In this document: positions 10,558 to 20,999 of the stretch, piece after piece | Layout of the letters: every line of letters starts with the position of its first letter | Position numbering within the stretch: position 1 is the first letter of the stretch | Assembly: GCA_036362985.1 (NCBI GenBank) | Contig: JAYGXS010000004.1 | Coordinates: 29,664,562-29,728,561, forward strand | Direction of reading: 5' to 3' | Source of the DNA: Ligula intestinalis | Lineage: Eukaryota; Platyhelminthes; Cestoda; Diphyllobothriidea; Diphyllobothriidae | DNA length: 64,000 bases | Position numbers and translations under genes: made by a program | The notes under the pieces: generated by a model | Seen by the model: only the letters and a program-made list of their open reading frames with translations | The model's database searches: none | Told to the model about the DNA's origin: nothing

Positions 10558-13500
10558 GTCAAGAACTTTCCCTCTGCCCCTCGTCTTTTGCGTGTGTATA
10601 TGCGGTTACTTCCATCCCCTTCCCCGCTCCGTTCACTTCCTGCAACTTCTTTTTTCTCTCCTGCAACCTCATACGATGCTCTTTGTCCCCTTTCTCAGAA
10701 GAAGAAGAAGGAAACAGACAGTTTTTTCTACTTCGAGAAGTTGTTTGTCTACTTAAAAGCATAGTAGACGAGGTCAAAGGGACAGAGTGGAATGATGCTT
10801 TGGTTTCCTGGCTCCAACACAGTTCATACCTGAAATGACGCTTTATCAAACACACTATGGATAAATACAAGCTGTTTTTCAATACCAAGAGGGTGGTCAA
10901 GCTCCCTCACCCTTTGATCCGCATTTGAGAACTCGCCGTGCTGTCGGTTTGGCAGGTGGTGATCTCTTCAGTGTCTTGCGATTTCTTTGTTCATGCTTCA
11001 TAAGAAGTGAGCAGTCCTTCAGGTAGTATGCAGTTCGGCCTGATCATGTTCATGCGCGAGCTCTTAGTTTCTGCGCGGCTGTAGCGAACTGAATTTTCTT
11101 GTAGAGTAAGGAACTACTTACAGGAATTAACTAGGCAGCGTATCACGTTAGAATACAAGCAGGACTTACGATGCCTTTGAACTCTAACGTTTTTCAAGAA
11201 GTCAGGATAGGCTAACGAATGTTTTCGATTAATTCATCATCAGGTGGGTACAATAATATAACGGGGGTAGAGTTATCCAAAGTTTAAGCAACCGATCTAA
11301 CGTTTTTGCTCATGTAGTATAGTCCTAACAGTGACGTAGTCAGTCCCCTGTTTGCGGGCATGGCCTCGTTAAGTGTGAGGGCTTGTGTATGTGAATGGTA
11401 GCACGTGTCCTAAATGAATTGTATTTTTAGCTTAGAGGTTGTTTCGCCTCATTGGCGTTTGCTTGAACTCAAAATACAGGTTTCGGAGAATAGCTATCAA
11501 GGTAAACTTGAGGAGCAGTAACTGTGCGAGTCTGAAGGTCGGTAGCCACCTTTTACTAGCAATATGGGAGCCGACGGCGGCAGCAGTATGGAGTCGCTTT
11601 GGAAGGTTGTGTGGCCAGCCGCAGTCTGGTTTCCTTTTTTACCTGCAAAAATGTATCCGATTGGATGGTGACCAAATGCTCGCAACAAGTTAAGTACGGA
11701 CGGCGATCGCTGAGTGTGGATGAGACTGCAGTACTTCATCCATGTGCAAGACACGTTACAGGTGCCAATTTTACCAAATAGTACGTTTTTAATTACAAAC
11801 TGTCATCACAATCATCAGTCTTGTGCAGCGAGATTTATTCTAACAGATGGGCAGGTAGCTTCACGTAGATTTATTGAATCTCAGAAGAGCGGTGCCGCGC
11901 TTCTTTATAAGTAGTTGATGCTTTACATTACTGCGGGGTGAGTTCTACGAGTTCGCTATTTGGCCTACGCTGCCATTATGAATATTTTAATAAAAATTGC
12001 TTGTCTGTGATTGCTGAAGAAGCTTTTTAAAAACAATTAAATAAGAACTGAATTCCGCCTCGCAGAAGCAGTAACTTCCATTCCTCCGTTTTTCTGAGAA
12101 TGTGGGCTCATTATCGTGGCAGTTAAATTAGCCGGCTGCTAAAGCCGGAGCTATCCCAACGAGGTTTGCGGAAGTAAGAATAGATAAGAGGCGGCCGAGG
12201 ATGAGTCAAAGCACTGAGTCATCTTCCTGTTCTTTAAATGCTCACAACAGTCACGGAAGATGGGAGGTGGTTTAACAAAAAAATTTGCTTCCACAGTTTG
12301 GAGAAGAGATGCAAACTACACAGCCAAGCGCCTGACGAATATTTAAAGTCGTTGAACTAGCCTACGGCAAAATGTTCACTTCTGATGGTGAGGCGGCAAA
12401 TCTGAAGTGTGAACTGAGCGACAAGTAGGTATCTGTCGGTGGCCTTCACTGTGAGAATTTGTCTGCAGTCGAGCTGGTTAAGGTTGACAGAAAGAAGTGA
12501 AAATAGGGTAGAAATATGTTTTAAATTATATAATCATAATCCGGGTCTCAGGCGACCTACCACCAAGAGTCATGGAATGCTTGTCGATCGCTAAAGTTGT
12601 TTCGGTAGGAGCAAGGAGTAGGTAGTCTTGTGCTGAAATCCGGGGAGATAAGGGCTAGCATTAGGCTCAGAACACGGAAATGCATGGAAATTCGGCTGGT
12701 ATTATAGGCGGACCAATCCCGTTTGCATTGCTTAAGGGTGCTTCTGTTTGTCAGGTCGTAATCCATACGTCTTGATCAAAATGCACAAAAACACTCTTGA
12801 CCAAACTACGTAAACATAGTCTCAAACTGATAAGCTCACAATGGTGTACTGGCTTCTGAAGACGAGCTTTATCGGTCGCGTATAGAACATCCATTAAAAT
12901 AACTTTTTTAAGGAAGTGGAACCCCCCCCATTTACTCATGGCCGTCGGGTCATGCGTGCAGTCAAGCCGCCCACGCCGTGTCTCGAGCAAAGCATGACGG
13001 CCGTCCGCACAGCGTAGGTAGTGACCGCTGTCTAGAAATTTGCAGAATGCCCGTTCGCACATCATACGCCAGGAATGTTCTCGAAAGACCGGAACCATTC
13101 AAATATGCCGGAATGCACACGCTAAAGCACTCCGCAAACTCCACTGCCTTGATGTGCTGATAAATAAGCGATTGCCATGAGATCCGCTCTGTTGACGTCT
13201 TCTGCATACTACTCGGGTTACAAGAAATCTATTAGAGTCGCGAAAATTCCCATCAAGGGATTCAGAAGACCGGCTGGCGATCATATACGTGCTTTCGTCT
13301 AATTTACTTTTAGGTAGTACATTACTGTGGAAAAATGCGGCCATTTGTGTTCGTCTACGCAAAAGTGAGTCGTGGAAAAAGCAGGGGGCGATAAGAGAGC
13401 TGGTTAAACGGCAGTGAGAGACTGGTGGAGCCGCACCAGAGGAAGCGTGCGGGGGAGTTAAGCGACTGCTGTCATTATTAGGAGGGATGATTCTACTGTC

Positions 13501-13626
13501 TTTAGAGGTCCTTTTTGCCTTTGACTTATAATGATCAACTACTTTTACATTTTGAGCGGCCCAACTTACCCCTTATTTTTTCGTTAAATTCCGCCAATAT
13601 AAGATCAAATTTGTAGTGGTCGCTAA
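10558..13626. other. CSN6 3' flank, no further gene recognised
   Basis: No canonical AATAAA is seen close to the CSN6 stop; the nearest clear one is near 11989, about 1.4 kb away, so the 3' end is undetermined. Open frames on both strands (for example 12751-13098 minus) have no recognisable family and no splice context. Confidence 0.5.
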
Positions 13627-13637
13627 TGCCCGACGCC

Positions 13638-14214
13638 CTCCTAAATCGTGACGCCACAGACAAGGTCATGCAGAGCATGGGGCTACGCTCGAAGGCAGTT
13701 TTTCAAGTGCCTCGGTCCAGAAGCAAACTGACGGGCAACCTTCAGGACAAGAAAACGCACGCACCATGTCTCCTCCATTCTGGCGCAAGCCACACTGACG
13801 TGACCTCAATCTGTCTGGACAGACCTCAAGGCCATGGCTGCCGCTAGACATTACTTCGGACCTAGCCCGCCTCGCGGATGGACGTGCGCTCAGACTGTCA
13901 AATCACTTACAAAGTTTCTCCTTTCCGCTTGTACAGAATATACTCTTTTAGGACATTTTACCGTAAGACAGGAGAATCCAGGATGGCCATTTCTGCCTCA
14001 TTAGGCGTCGTCAGCTGGATATAATCTACTCAAGTGTGGCAACGGAAATTGCTGCCACCCCCAAGTTTCGAACCCGCGTCTCTCCGGACAGAGGCAAACG
14101 CCCTATTCATGACTCTTCCTGTCACGCTGGCCTACCCACGACTTCTCTGTTCTACTAAGGAACCGGGCCTGGAAGATCGCAAACGTTAGGGATACCCTTG
14201 TTAGCCTTAACGCA
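13638..14214 (+). repeat. Dispersed repeat R1, copy A, with nested SINE
   Basis: Shares ordered blocks with copies B (16530-16985, minus) and C (19988-20475, plus). The blocks are CCTAAATCGTGACGCCAC, GACCTCAATCTGTCTGGAC, GTACAGAATATACTC, AAGGAACCGGGCCTGGAAGA and TTAGCCTTAACGC. The SINE at 13972-14145 interrupts this copy only. No coding capacity or clear termini, so the element class is unknown. Confidence 0.7.
13972..14145 (-). mobile_element. tRNA-derived SINE copy 2, nested in R1
   Basis: Read on the minus strand: GGAGAGACGCGGGTTCGAAA (B-box-like), then a body ending in ATCCAGCTGACGACGC, AATGAGGCAGAAATGGCCAT. This is the same family as the copies at 9850 and 37325. It interrupts R1 copy A relative to copies B and C, so it arrived after R1. 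Confidence 0.65.
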
Positions 14215-15424
14215 ACGCGATAGGCTTGCCAACAGACCGACTTGAGTTTAATACATCAGCAAAATTGCGAACTATATTAGTCCGGAATTTAGCTGATGTA
14301 TTGCAGTCAAGTCGATTTTCCGCAAAGCCGGTCCACATATAAGCTCGTGATTTAGAATATCTGAAAAAGTTTCGAAAAGCATAGTTCATTGTTGATAAGT
14401 ATTAACGAGGTAGCCGGAAATAAAAGTCTAGGATAGGTAAGTGAATAACGGTGAATCTGTTTTATACCTGGGCAACTATATTGCTGATGAGTAAAGCAAT
14501 CGATGCTGCTATTTCACACTAAGAACGCATCACGATAAGCCGAGCCCAATATCCTGAATATGGCGAAATCGACTTCGTATCCTGTCTAGGGTAAAATAAA
14601 AATAGGATCAAAATACAAACCAATTAAAGTGTAGCGGGTAACATGTGTACACCAATGCAAACAAAAGGTGGTAAATACAAGTTACAGAAATATGTAACAG
14701 CTATAATTAGTCTAGAAAGTTGTGAACAAATGAAAGTTATAAAGAAATACAATTATGTCAAAGGGCTACCACAAGTACTTTCACTCTGTGTGTATGAGTT
14801 TTCAAACCATTAAGAATTCGGTTCTGTGCAGAACCCCGGTCAATATGTCCTTCCACTTGGTTACCAATTGGCCACAACAGGAGAGTCAAAGTCGCTTGGG
14901 CCACTACTGATCGCTCATACCTTAATTACTCCTCCCCTTTCCTCCAGTCCATAGTTTCGCAACTAGCCTAAACAATTTAACAGGGTATCAGTCCACGCGG
15001 CGGACACAACGATTGATGCAGAATAAATACTAATGCCACAGGCTGATTGCTGGAACGACGTCCTTCTCTATTTGACAAGTGGGCTTTTCCAAAAGGTAGT
15101 CAATGGAATAAGTTTAAATGCGCCTTCCGATGTAAAATATGTGACAGTTTACAAGTACACCCACAGCATATCAAACGGTCGCGTTATACGTCCTCTTTCT
15201 TGTCTCACCTTTCCTTTTCTTCACTCCGTACTCAGACAGTGCTGTACCAATCCTCGTACCTACCTCGCGGATGTAAACGCTCGCCGGGTGTGTTACAAAT
15301 CAACCCAGATGAAGTTTAGGATGTGCATAAGCTCATATTCTCATCTTCACTCTTCCCAGTAGCACTCTTAGCAGTGGCATATTACCTCTACCAGCAGTAT
15401 CCTAGCCCAAACTTCGTAAAATGT

Positions 15425-15559
15425 GACACAGCTTTTGGTGGACAGAGGTGAGAGGGCGAAAACCAAGGAAAGCCCTGATGTGCTTCGGGCAGCAAACATG
15501 TATTTACTCGGAACAGCATAAACCCAGGTTCACACTCCCTGCTGCGATTGAGGGGATAT
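15425..15559 (+). repeat. Diverged direct repeat, unit 1
   Basis: Aligns with 15879-16012: GACACAGC, GAGAGGG, AAACCAAGG, TCGGAATAG/TCGGAACAG and TAAACCCAG recur in the same order and spacing. Probably two copies of a short dispersed element. No termini identified. Confidence 0.6.
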
Positions 15560-15878
15560 TAGCAGCCATTCTGTGAAGTCCAAGCTACATATAAGTACTG
15601 TAGTAGGCCTATATGTAGTCCATAGACGGCAAAATTTAGACATGAAAGCATGGTAGGACTTGTGCTAGTATCTCATACCGCTTTATTTAACCCATAAACT
15701 AATCACTTTCCTTATACAGATTAGAAGTACATACTGGGTGCTGACTTCTTAAAAACACACACAAGTCATATCATAGTATACTATTTATTGGCCTTAGTAA
15801 GCATGATTGATAGAATTAGCACTAAGCATAGGCACATACTTCTTGCAGCAGTATCGTCGTCCGAACGAAGTAGAAACG

Positions 15879-16012
15879 GACACAGCCTGATGGATAGAGT
15901 TGAGAGGGTGGAAACCAAGGCAAGCTTTGCTGTGCTCAGGGTCCAAAATATGTTCTTATTCGGAATAGTTTAAACCCAGCTGCACATTCCTTGTTCTGAG
16001 CAATGAGGTATA
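15879..16012 (+). repeat. Diverged direct repeat, unit 2
   Basis: Partner of 15425-15559, displaced by about 454 bp. Shared blocks are listed there. It is diverged enough to be an old copy. Confidence 0.6.
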
Positions 16013-16529
16013 AGCCGTAGCGTTGGCTTAATCAGCTTCACCTCTGAGAAATGTCAGTGTTGGTAGCAGTACATCTACATTTATTTTTGAGCTTGAGGCG
16101 ATATGTGCCCAGTGTCGACTTTAATCAGCGTCACTTCTGGCAAATTTTAGCGTCAGAAATAGCACCAGTACTACTAAGACTCGGCTACATTGATAGTCAG
16201 TAGTAGTAGAAATATTAATAACCGTATCAATCTCGGCCTCCTTGGACCTGTCTTCACACATACTAAGGGTGAGTGAGGGTAGATAGCACAGTAGTACACG
16301 CACAAAGTCTACTGTCACTTAAGACTAAGTGAAGCCATGTTTCGCCTTGCATCGGAGAAAGCAGCCTACGCCGGGTGCCGTTTGGTCTTCTTGACCCCAA
16401 GCGAAAGCAAAGAGGGCTTTTGTCGCTAACTACGCTCATCATCACTTAAAACTACCCCCTGAGACTGTCATCTTCTGTACCAAGCTTTTGGTGCATTTGG
16501 TAGACTTCATCGGCATCGATGGTTGAACA

Positions 16530-16985
16530 TATAGGAGTTAAGGCTAAGGCGGTTAATCCTAACACCTACAATCTTCCAGACCCTGGTTCCTTAGGAGATA
16601 GGAGAAGTCTTGGGAAGGTCAGATTGGTAGGAATAGTTTATTCTGCAGAAGGACAGAAGAAAAGGTTGTGAGAGAGTTGACTATCGGAGCACATGTCCGG
16701 CCGCGAGGCGGGCCGGGTCCGAAGTCCTGTCTAGGGAGCAGACATTCGAGCCGCCAGCTTTGGCTGCAACCCGAAAGTCATTGATTGAAACACGTGTGGG
16801 CCAACCGGCATGGATGCCTCAGTAAGTGCGTCTGGCAGTAGCATCGGCCTAGAGCTTTGTCCAGACGGATTGAGGTCAAGCCACTGTGGGTTGAGGCCAG
16901 AATGGGGGAGACATTGTGCGTACGTTTGGGTGCGCCTCAGTTGCACGTCAGTTTCGTCTGGCAGTGGCGGTAAGGTCCACTACAA
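16530..16985 (-). repeat. Dispersed repeat R1, copy B
   Basis: Minus-strand copy without the SINE seen in copy A. On the minus strand it reads GACCTCAATCCGTCTGGAC, then CGCCTCGCGGCCGGAC, CTGCAGAATAAACT, AAGGAACCAGGGTCTGGAAG and TTAGCCTTAAC. It has about 100 bp extra in the middle relative to copy A. Confidence 0.7.
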
Positions 16986-17192
16986 ACGCACGCATACCAA
17001 TCAGCCCTACTTTAGGTCTAAGCTTTTAGGCAAACAAGTGAGGCACCTGATTTTCCGTTATGATGGTTATCTCACTGCCGATGGGCCTGTTCAGTAATAA
17101 TCCACTGTTGGCCAATTATGGCTCAGTAATTTCTGCTAACTGAGAGTTAGAGATCATGTGGGTGGAAGAATAATAGGAACTGTTTCCCACAG

Positions 17193-17378
17193 ACGTTGAT
17201 TTGTTTCCTGAATGAAGAAAATAAGTCAGACAGTAGTAAAGACGGCGAAACGTCTGTAAAAACTAAAAACTCTGGAGAAAAAACAGCTATCAGAACAAAA
17301 TCCGATCTAAACTGCGTACTCCAGCTAAAACCAAGGAAACATTTGAAAGAATTGTTTAAAATTTTGCATGACAGACGG
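17193..17378 (+). CDS. Possible internal exon of an unidentified gene
   Basis: A 186-bp open segment, exactly 62 codons, flanked by a good acceptor (TGTTTCCCACAG, AG at 17191-17192) and a GTATGC donor at 17379, the same donor hexamer as CSN6 exon 4. It would be phase 0 at both ends. The peptide begins TLICFLNEENKSDSSKDGE, is Lys/Ser/Glu-rich in the middle and ends LKELFKILHDRR. I do not recognise the family. No partner exon was found, so it may be chance. Confidence 0.3.
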
Positions 17379-17399
17379 GTATGCCAGTTTGCTTAGCTC

Positions 17400-19130
17400 G
17401 TTCCCTTGCCCAGCAAAACTACCACAGATGTGTGTTACATGGGAATACGCGCTTTGACAGTCATATTTGAAAACGGCTGGAAAAAGTGCCAAGTGGATAC
17501 AGAAGAGCAGGCATTTTGCTGCTCAATTGGCATACTACCGTACTGCATGCCAGTGACAGCTGTGTACAAATTTTACGCATATCATGTCTGTCATTAGTGC
17601 TGTCATCAATGAAGGGAGATGGATCCGCCTATTTTTAATGGAAATCGTCTGGAAAAATGTTTAGTTGAGGCCCTCTTTCTGTTTTGACCTATTGATGTTG
17701 AACTTCTTTTTATCCTCATTTAAAAATAACTTCTAAAACAGATGTATCCTATTGACCAAGCAGCTCTTCAAGGAGTCCAGTTTCACTTTCAAGCTTCCAA
17801 GGCAAATAATTGACAGATACCGTGTTAGCGAATGCTTTAACTGAGGCATCGAGTAGCTTGGCGCTAATGAGAGATCCTCTATGGTTAGTAGGAAACTGGT
17901 TGAGGTGTGAAATGGAAACCTTCTCTCAGAATGCGCTTGAATTACGAGGTGAAAAGCTATAACCATGGCACCGAGCCGGGGAAGGGAATGTACTATCGGA
18001 AAATTTGTGTTCTGCCGCAGTGTTATTGTAAAAAAACGTTTTAACGGATAAAACCCAAATAAAAACAGTTAAGTAATTTTGTCTACAGCAGATTTTTATT
18101 CTTAAACTGTCCAAAGCCATTGTACATAAAAATGGCATATTACCAAGTTCTGCAAATGAAACTTTAGGTTAATAACATATTATTTGATTTCTAATGCAGT
18201 CTAGTTTAAATGAAACACAATGTATGGCCTTTCTAAGGTCTTAAAATTTGTTACCAGTATGCATTCTTACTTGAGGAGATTTGTGTTTTTTCTCTAGGAA
18301 TTGAGTCTTGCGAATCCAAAATTTCAACTCGATTGAAGAAGTCCCAGAATTAATTTAGAGAAGCTTAAGCATTAGAGATTGCTTCGAGGAGGAACATGCC
18401 CGAACTAACATAAAGATAACGATCTGCACCGGAACAATTTATCTAGTTTGCTGTTTTGTTAAACCCCAACACGGAAACACAGCGAATTGAAACCAAAAGA
18501 TATTTTCGCCATTTGTAACAAATGATACGGATCCGGAGGAGCCAACGCAGAACCTTCCAGTTTGACTCAATACTAATATTCGGTTTAATTGAGCCATCAT
18601 CGGAATTTTGCGCTTGAAACTTATTACCATTTTATCTGTCTCCCTCCCACTCTCAGCTTGAGAGAACATTGCAGGCGCTCTTGAGTAAATACGAGCTATT
18701 TTTCAGGGTAGTTGCAATTTCTGCCTATTCCTGTGATTTCACGCGATGCCGACTGTTAGATGCGTTTGAAATTGCCTAAAAACTGCGGATATCGGTGCGG
18801 ATATGTTTTCGGATCCATGTCTATTTTGCTTAAAGTCTTGTTATAGGGCTCTATTGTGGGCCTTTTGGACATAAAATGCAGAGTTTGAGTGGTAAATTTT
18901 GATTACTTCTTAGAAATATGTACTATGTCATTATTGACCATACGTCTCAGTTTGCTGGTGCAGGAACTTTGCTGAACCACATTCAGAAGCCCGGGTGTTT
19001 AAGTAGGTACACGATGTTATTTGGTAGTAAGGTAGCAGGTTTCCCGTGTACAAAACACCACCTCTTCTAACCTTCATACAAAGCCCTTCTTTTGTTCTGT
19101 GAAGTCTCAGCAGTGGACAGCTGATCCCAT
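17400..19130. other. No feature recognised
   Basis: AT-rich sequence with only short open frames on both strands and no repeat that I could match elsewhere in the window. Confidence 0.5.
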
Positions 19131-19139
19131 TTTAGTCAC

Positions 19140-19256
19140 AAACTCTTTTTCTCCTTGGGTCAATTTTATAAGTAAAGAAGACAAGGACACGATCACTGAG
19201 ACAGCACTTGTATCAGCCTGAGCTTTCGGTTTCGTACAAGTGGCCATCATCAGATT
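19140..19256 (-). mobile_element. PLE pseudo-LTR remnant with hammerhead-like motif
   Basis: On the minus strand, CTGATGA (19253 to 19247) is followed by a stem-II-like segment, GAAA, and GCTC then AGGC. That is the hammerhead core order CUGAYGA - stem II - GAAA - (AGCU) - C. Beyond it the sequence GTGCTGTCTCAGTGATCGTG and a TCTTCTTTAC block resemble the tails of the other pseudo-LTRs at 40050 and 35590. No coding remnant is visible next to it. Confidence 0.55.
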
Positions 19257-19987
19257 AGATGAGTGAACGATAAGCGCTGGCATCCTTTGAGTCCGGTTCC
19301 GAGGAAATGGGGTAGGGAGGTAGCATTAATGATTAGTTGAGTCCACGCTCACGTCATCTCTTGTATAGTTTCGGTGCGCATCCTTGTCACTATAGCGTGT
19401 GGCCTTGGCGTTTTGGCATGCAATCTTGGCACCGTGGCATGCATCCATGACGTGGCAGCGTGCGTGTCTGCACATAACAGTCAACAGTCTAAGCAATAAT
19501 TTTTTTGCTACCACTGCGCATATGTACAAATAGGGCACTCAAAGGAATGTTTCCTACATACCCTCAAAATACTGATACTGATAAACTGGGCTGTGCTTCT
19601 TGGTCGCGCGAACGAAGGGCAATGTAACAGAGCGGTATATCCACGTACATTTTGATGGAATTAGAGTCTGACATCCAGGCCTCCAGTAGTTCTCGCTCCA
19701 TCTGATTTCTGGCTCGTGCCATTGTCTTTTTGCCCGTGAAATCAAAGTCGTGGTCTTTTAATGTTGCATCCTGCTTTGCAAAGAAAAAAAAGTTATGAAG
19801 ATAGTCATACATTCTGTTGGCTGTTTACTTATGGTAGAGCTACATAGTTTTTAGACTGGCAAGTCACGGACAGAGGAATACCTGGCAAATAGCAGAGGTA
19901 ATGTTGCGCCAAGTTTTGGGGACACTAGGTTCATAGTTAAGGTGAAGCCACGGGAATAGGTATCTGTGTTGGCTCTGTTGTGCACAT

Positions 19988-20475
19988 TCTCCTAATTTGT
20001 GACGCCACGGACGAGGCCTCGTAATGGTAATCTTGGTCGCCCGGCAGCACTTGATCCTGCGCAGTAGCCAAGGTCCGCGTGCGACGCGCGACCTTTGCCC
20101 TCGCGCGATTGGAGGGCGCGTACACGCACTCCAGAATGGTCGCGCCAATCATTGTCCTGTGGCTGACTCACACAAAGCCCACTCTAGGCCATTGGGACAA
20201 TTTACGCGCTGCCGAACATCCCGGAATCCGCCCCAACAGCGAAAGGACGCAAGCAGCATCGTTGGCCGCTGTGACGCCTCCGCGCTCTCACATGGCCCTC
20301 ACAGTCGAACGTCATGTCAGTCCGAGTGACAACCTCCTCCTCCTAACTATTCTCCAATCCCTCTGTACAGAATACACTGCTTCTTTCACACTGGTTTACC
20401 GCCTCTTCTTCTATTCTACCAAGGAACTGGGCCTGGAAGATGGCAGCTGTAAGGATAAACCTTAGTAGCCTTAAC
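19988..20475 (+). repeat. Dispersed repeat R1, copy C
   Basis: Carries CCTAATTTGTGACGCCAC, CTGTACAGAATACACTG, AAGGAACTGGGCCTGGAAGA and TAGCCTTAACACTCC in the same order as copy A, without the SINE. The long open frame over 20079-20465 is a by-product of its GC-rich sequence. Confidence 0.65.
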
Positions 20476-20717
20476 ACTCCTCGACATGTGCGACCTGGAA
20501 TTTAGTGCAAGGTCTCCAGTCTCACTTTTGGCGTGTTCCTATTCCCTTGTATTTCTTTCAGCTTACCTGGGCTGAAATCAGTACTTTAGTAAATTGGTGC
20601 GTACAAACGCTCATGATTGAACTAAGATCGAATGAAACATTTCAGAAACCAAATTTTAAAACCACGACATGTTTCTAAGCTCATTAAGTAGACTTCCCGA
20701 AACAGCCTAAAATAAAC

Positions 20718-20965
20718 GGCAGGGGTTTCCTTGGTAGCGCACGTATGTTCTTATTTATATTAACATGCCCACGCAATTAACTTCTGTTAGGGTGAGGGTT
20801 AGAGTAAAGGTTGAGGTAAGAGTTAGGGATAGGATTAGGGCGATGGTTAGTTGGGATAGTGCTATCGTTTGTAAAAAACCCCGGGTTTCTGTCTTACGTT
20901 GAGCGTGGGACTAGGCATGTTAATATAAATAGGAACATTCTTGCGCTACCAAGGAAACCCCTGCC
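20718..20965. mobile_element. MITE-like element with a telomere-like core
   Basis: Near-perfect terminal inverted repeats of about 60 bp (20718-20780 and about 20900-20965) begin GGCAGGGGTTTCCTTGGTAG on one side and its complement on the other. A second match is TTTATATTAACATG. Between them, 20787-20850 is a run of degenerate GTTAGGGT, GAGGGTTAG, AGGATTAGGG units. Length is about 248 bp with no coding capacity. A target-site duplication could not be fixed. Confidence 0.75.
20787..20850 (+). repeat. Degenerate TTAGGG-like (telomere-type) repeat
   Basis: About ten imperfect hexamer-like units of TTAGGG, GAGGGTTAG, GGTTGAGG and TTAGGGAT type. TTAGGG is the metazoan, including flatworm, telomere unit. 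Its position inside inverted repeats marks it as part of a small element and not a chromosome end. Confidence 0.7.
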
Positions 20966-20999
20966 AAGTAAACAAATTTATGAACCTGCCAGTCCACAG

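Noticed and set aside
10149..10900. Minus-strand and alternative-frame open frames over CSN6 exon 5 and its 3' flank
   Set aside because: Shadow frames of exon 5 or low-complexity Ser/Phe-rich translations with no motif.
11221..11245. Hammerhead motif on the minus strand (CTGATGATGAATTAATCG)
   Set aside because: The core boxes are suggestive, but there is no GUC-type cleavage site and no pseudo-LTR tail.
20079..20465. 128-codon open frame, plus strand
   Set aside because: It lies within repeat R1 copy C and the other R1 copies do not keep the frame.
20787..20850. True telomere or chromosome end
   Set aside because: The TTAGGG-like units are degenerate, short, internal and framed by inverted repeats.
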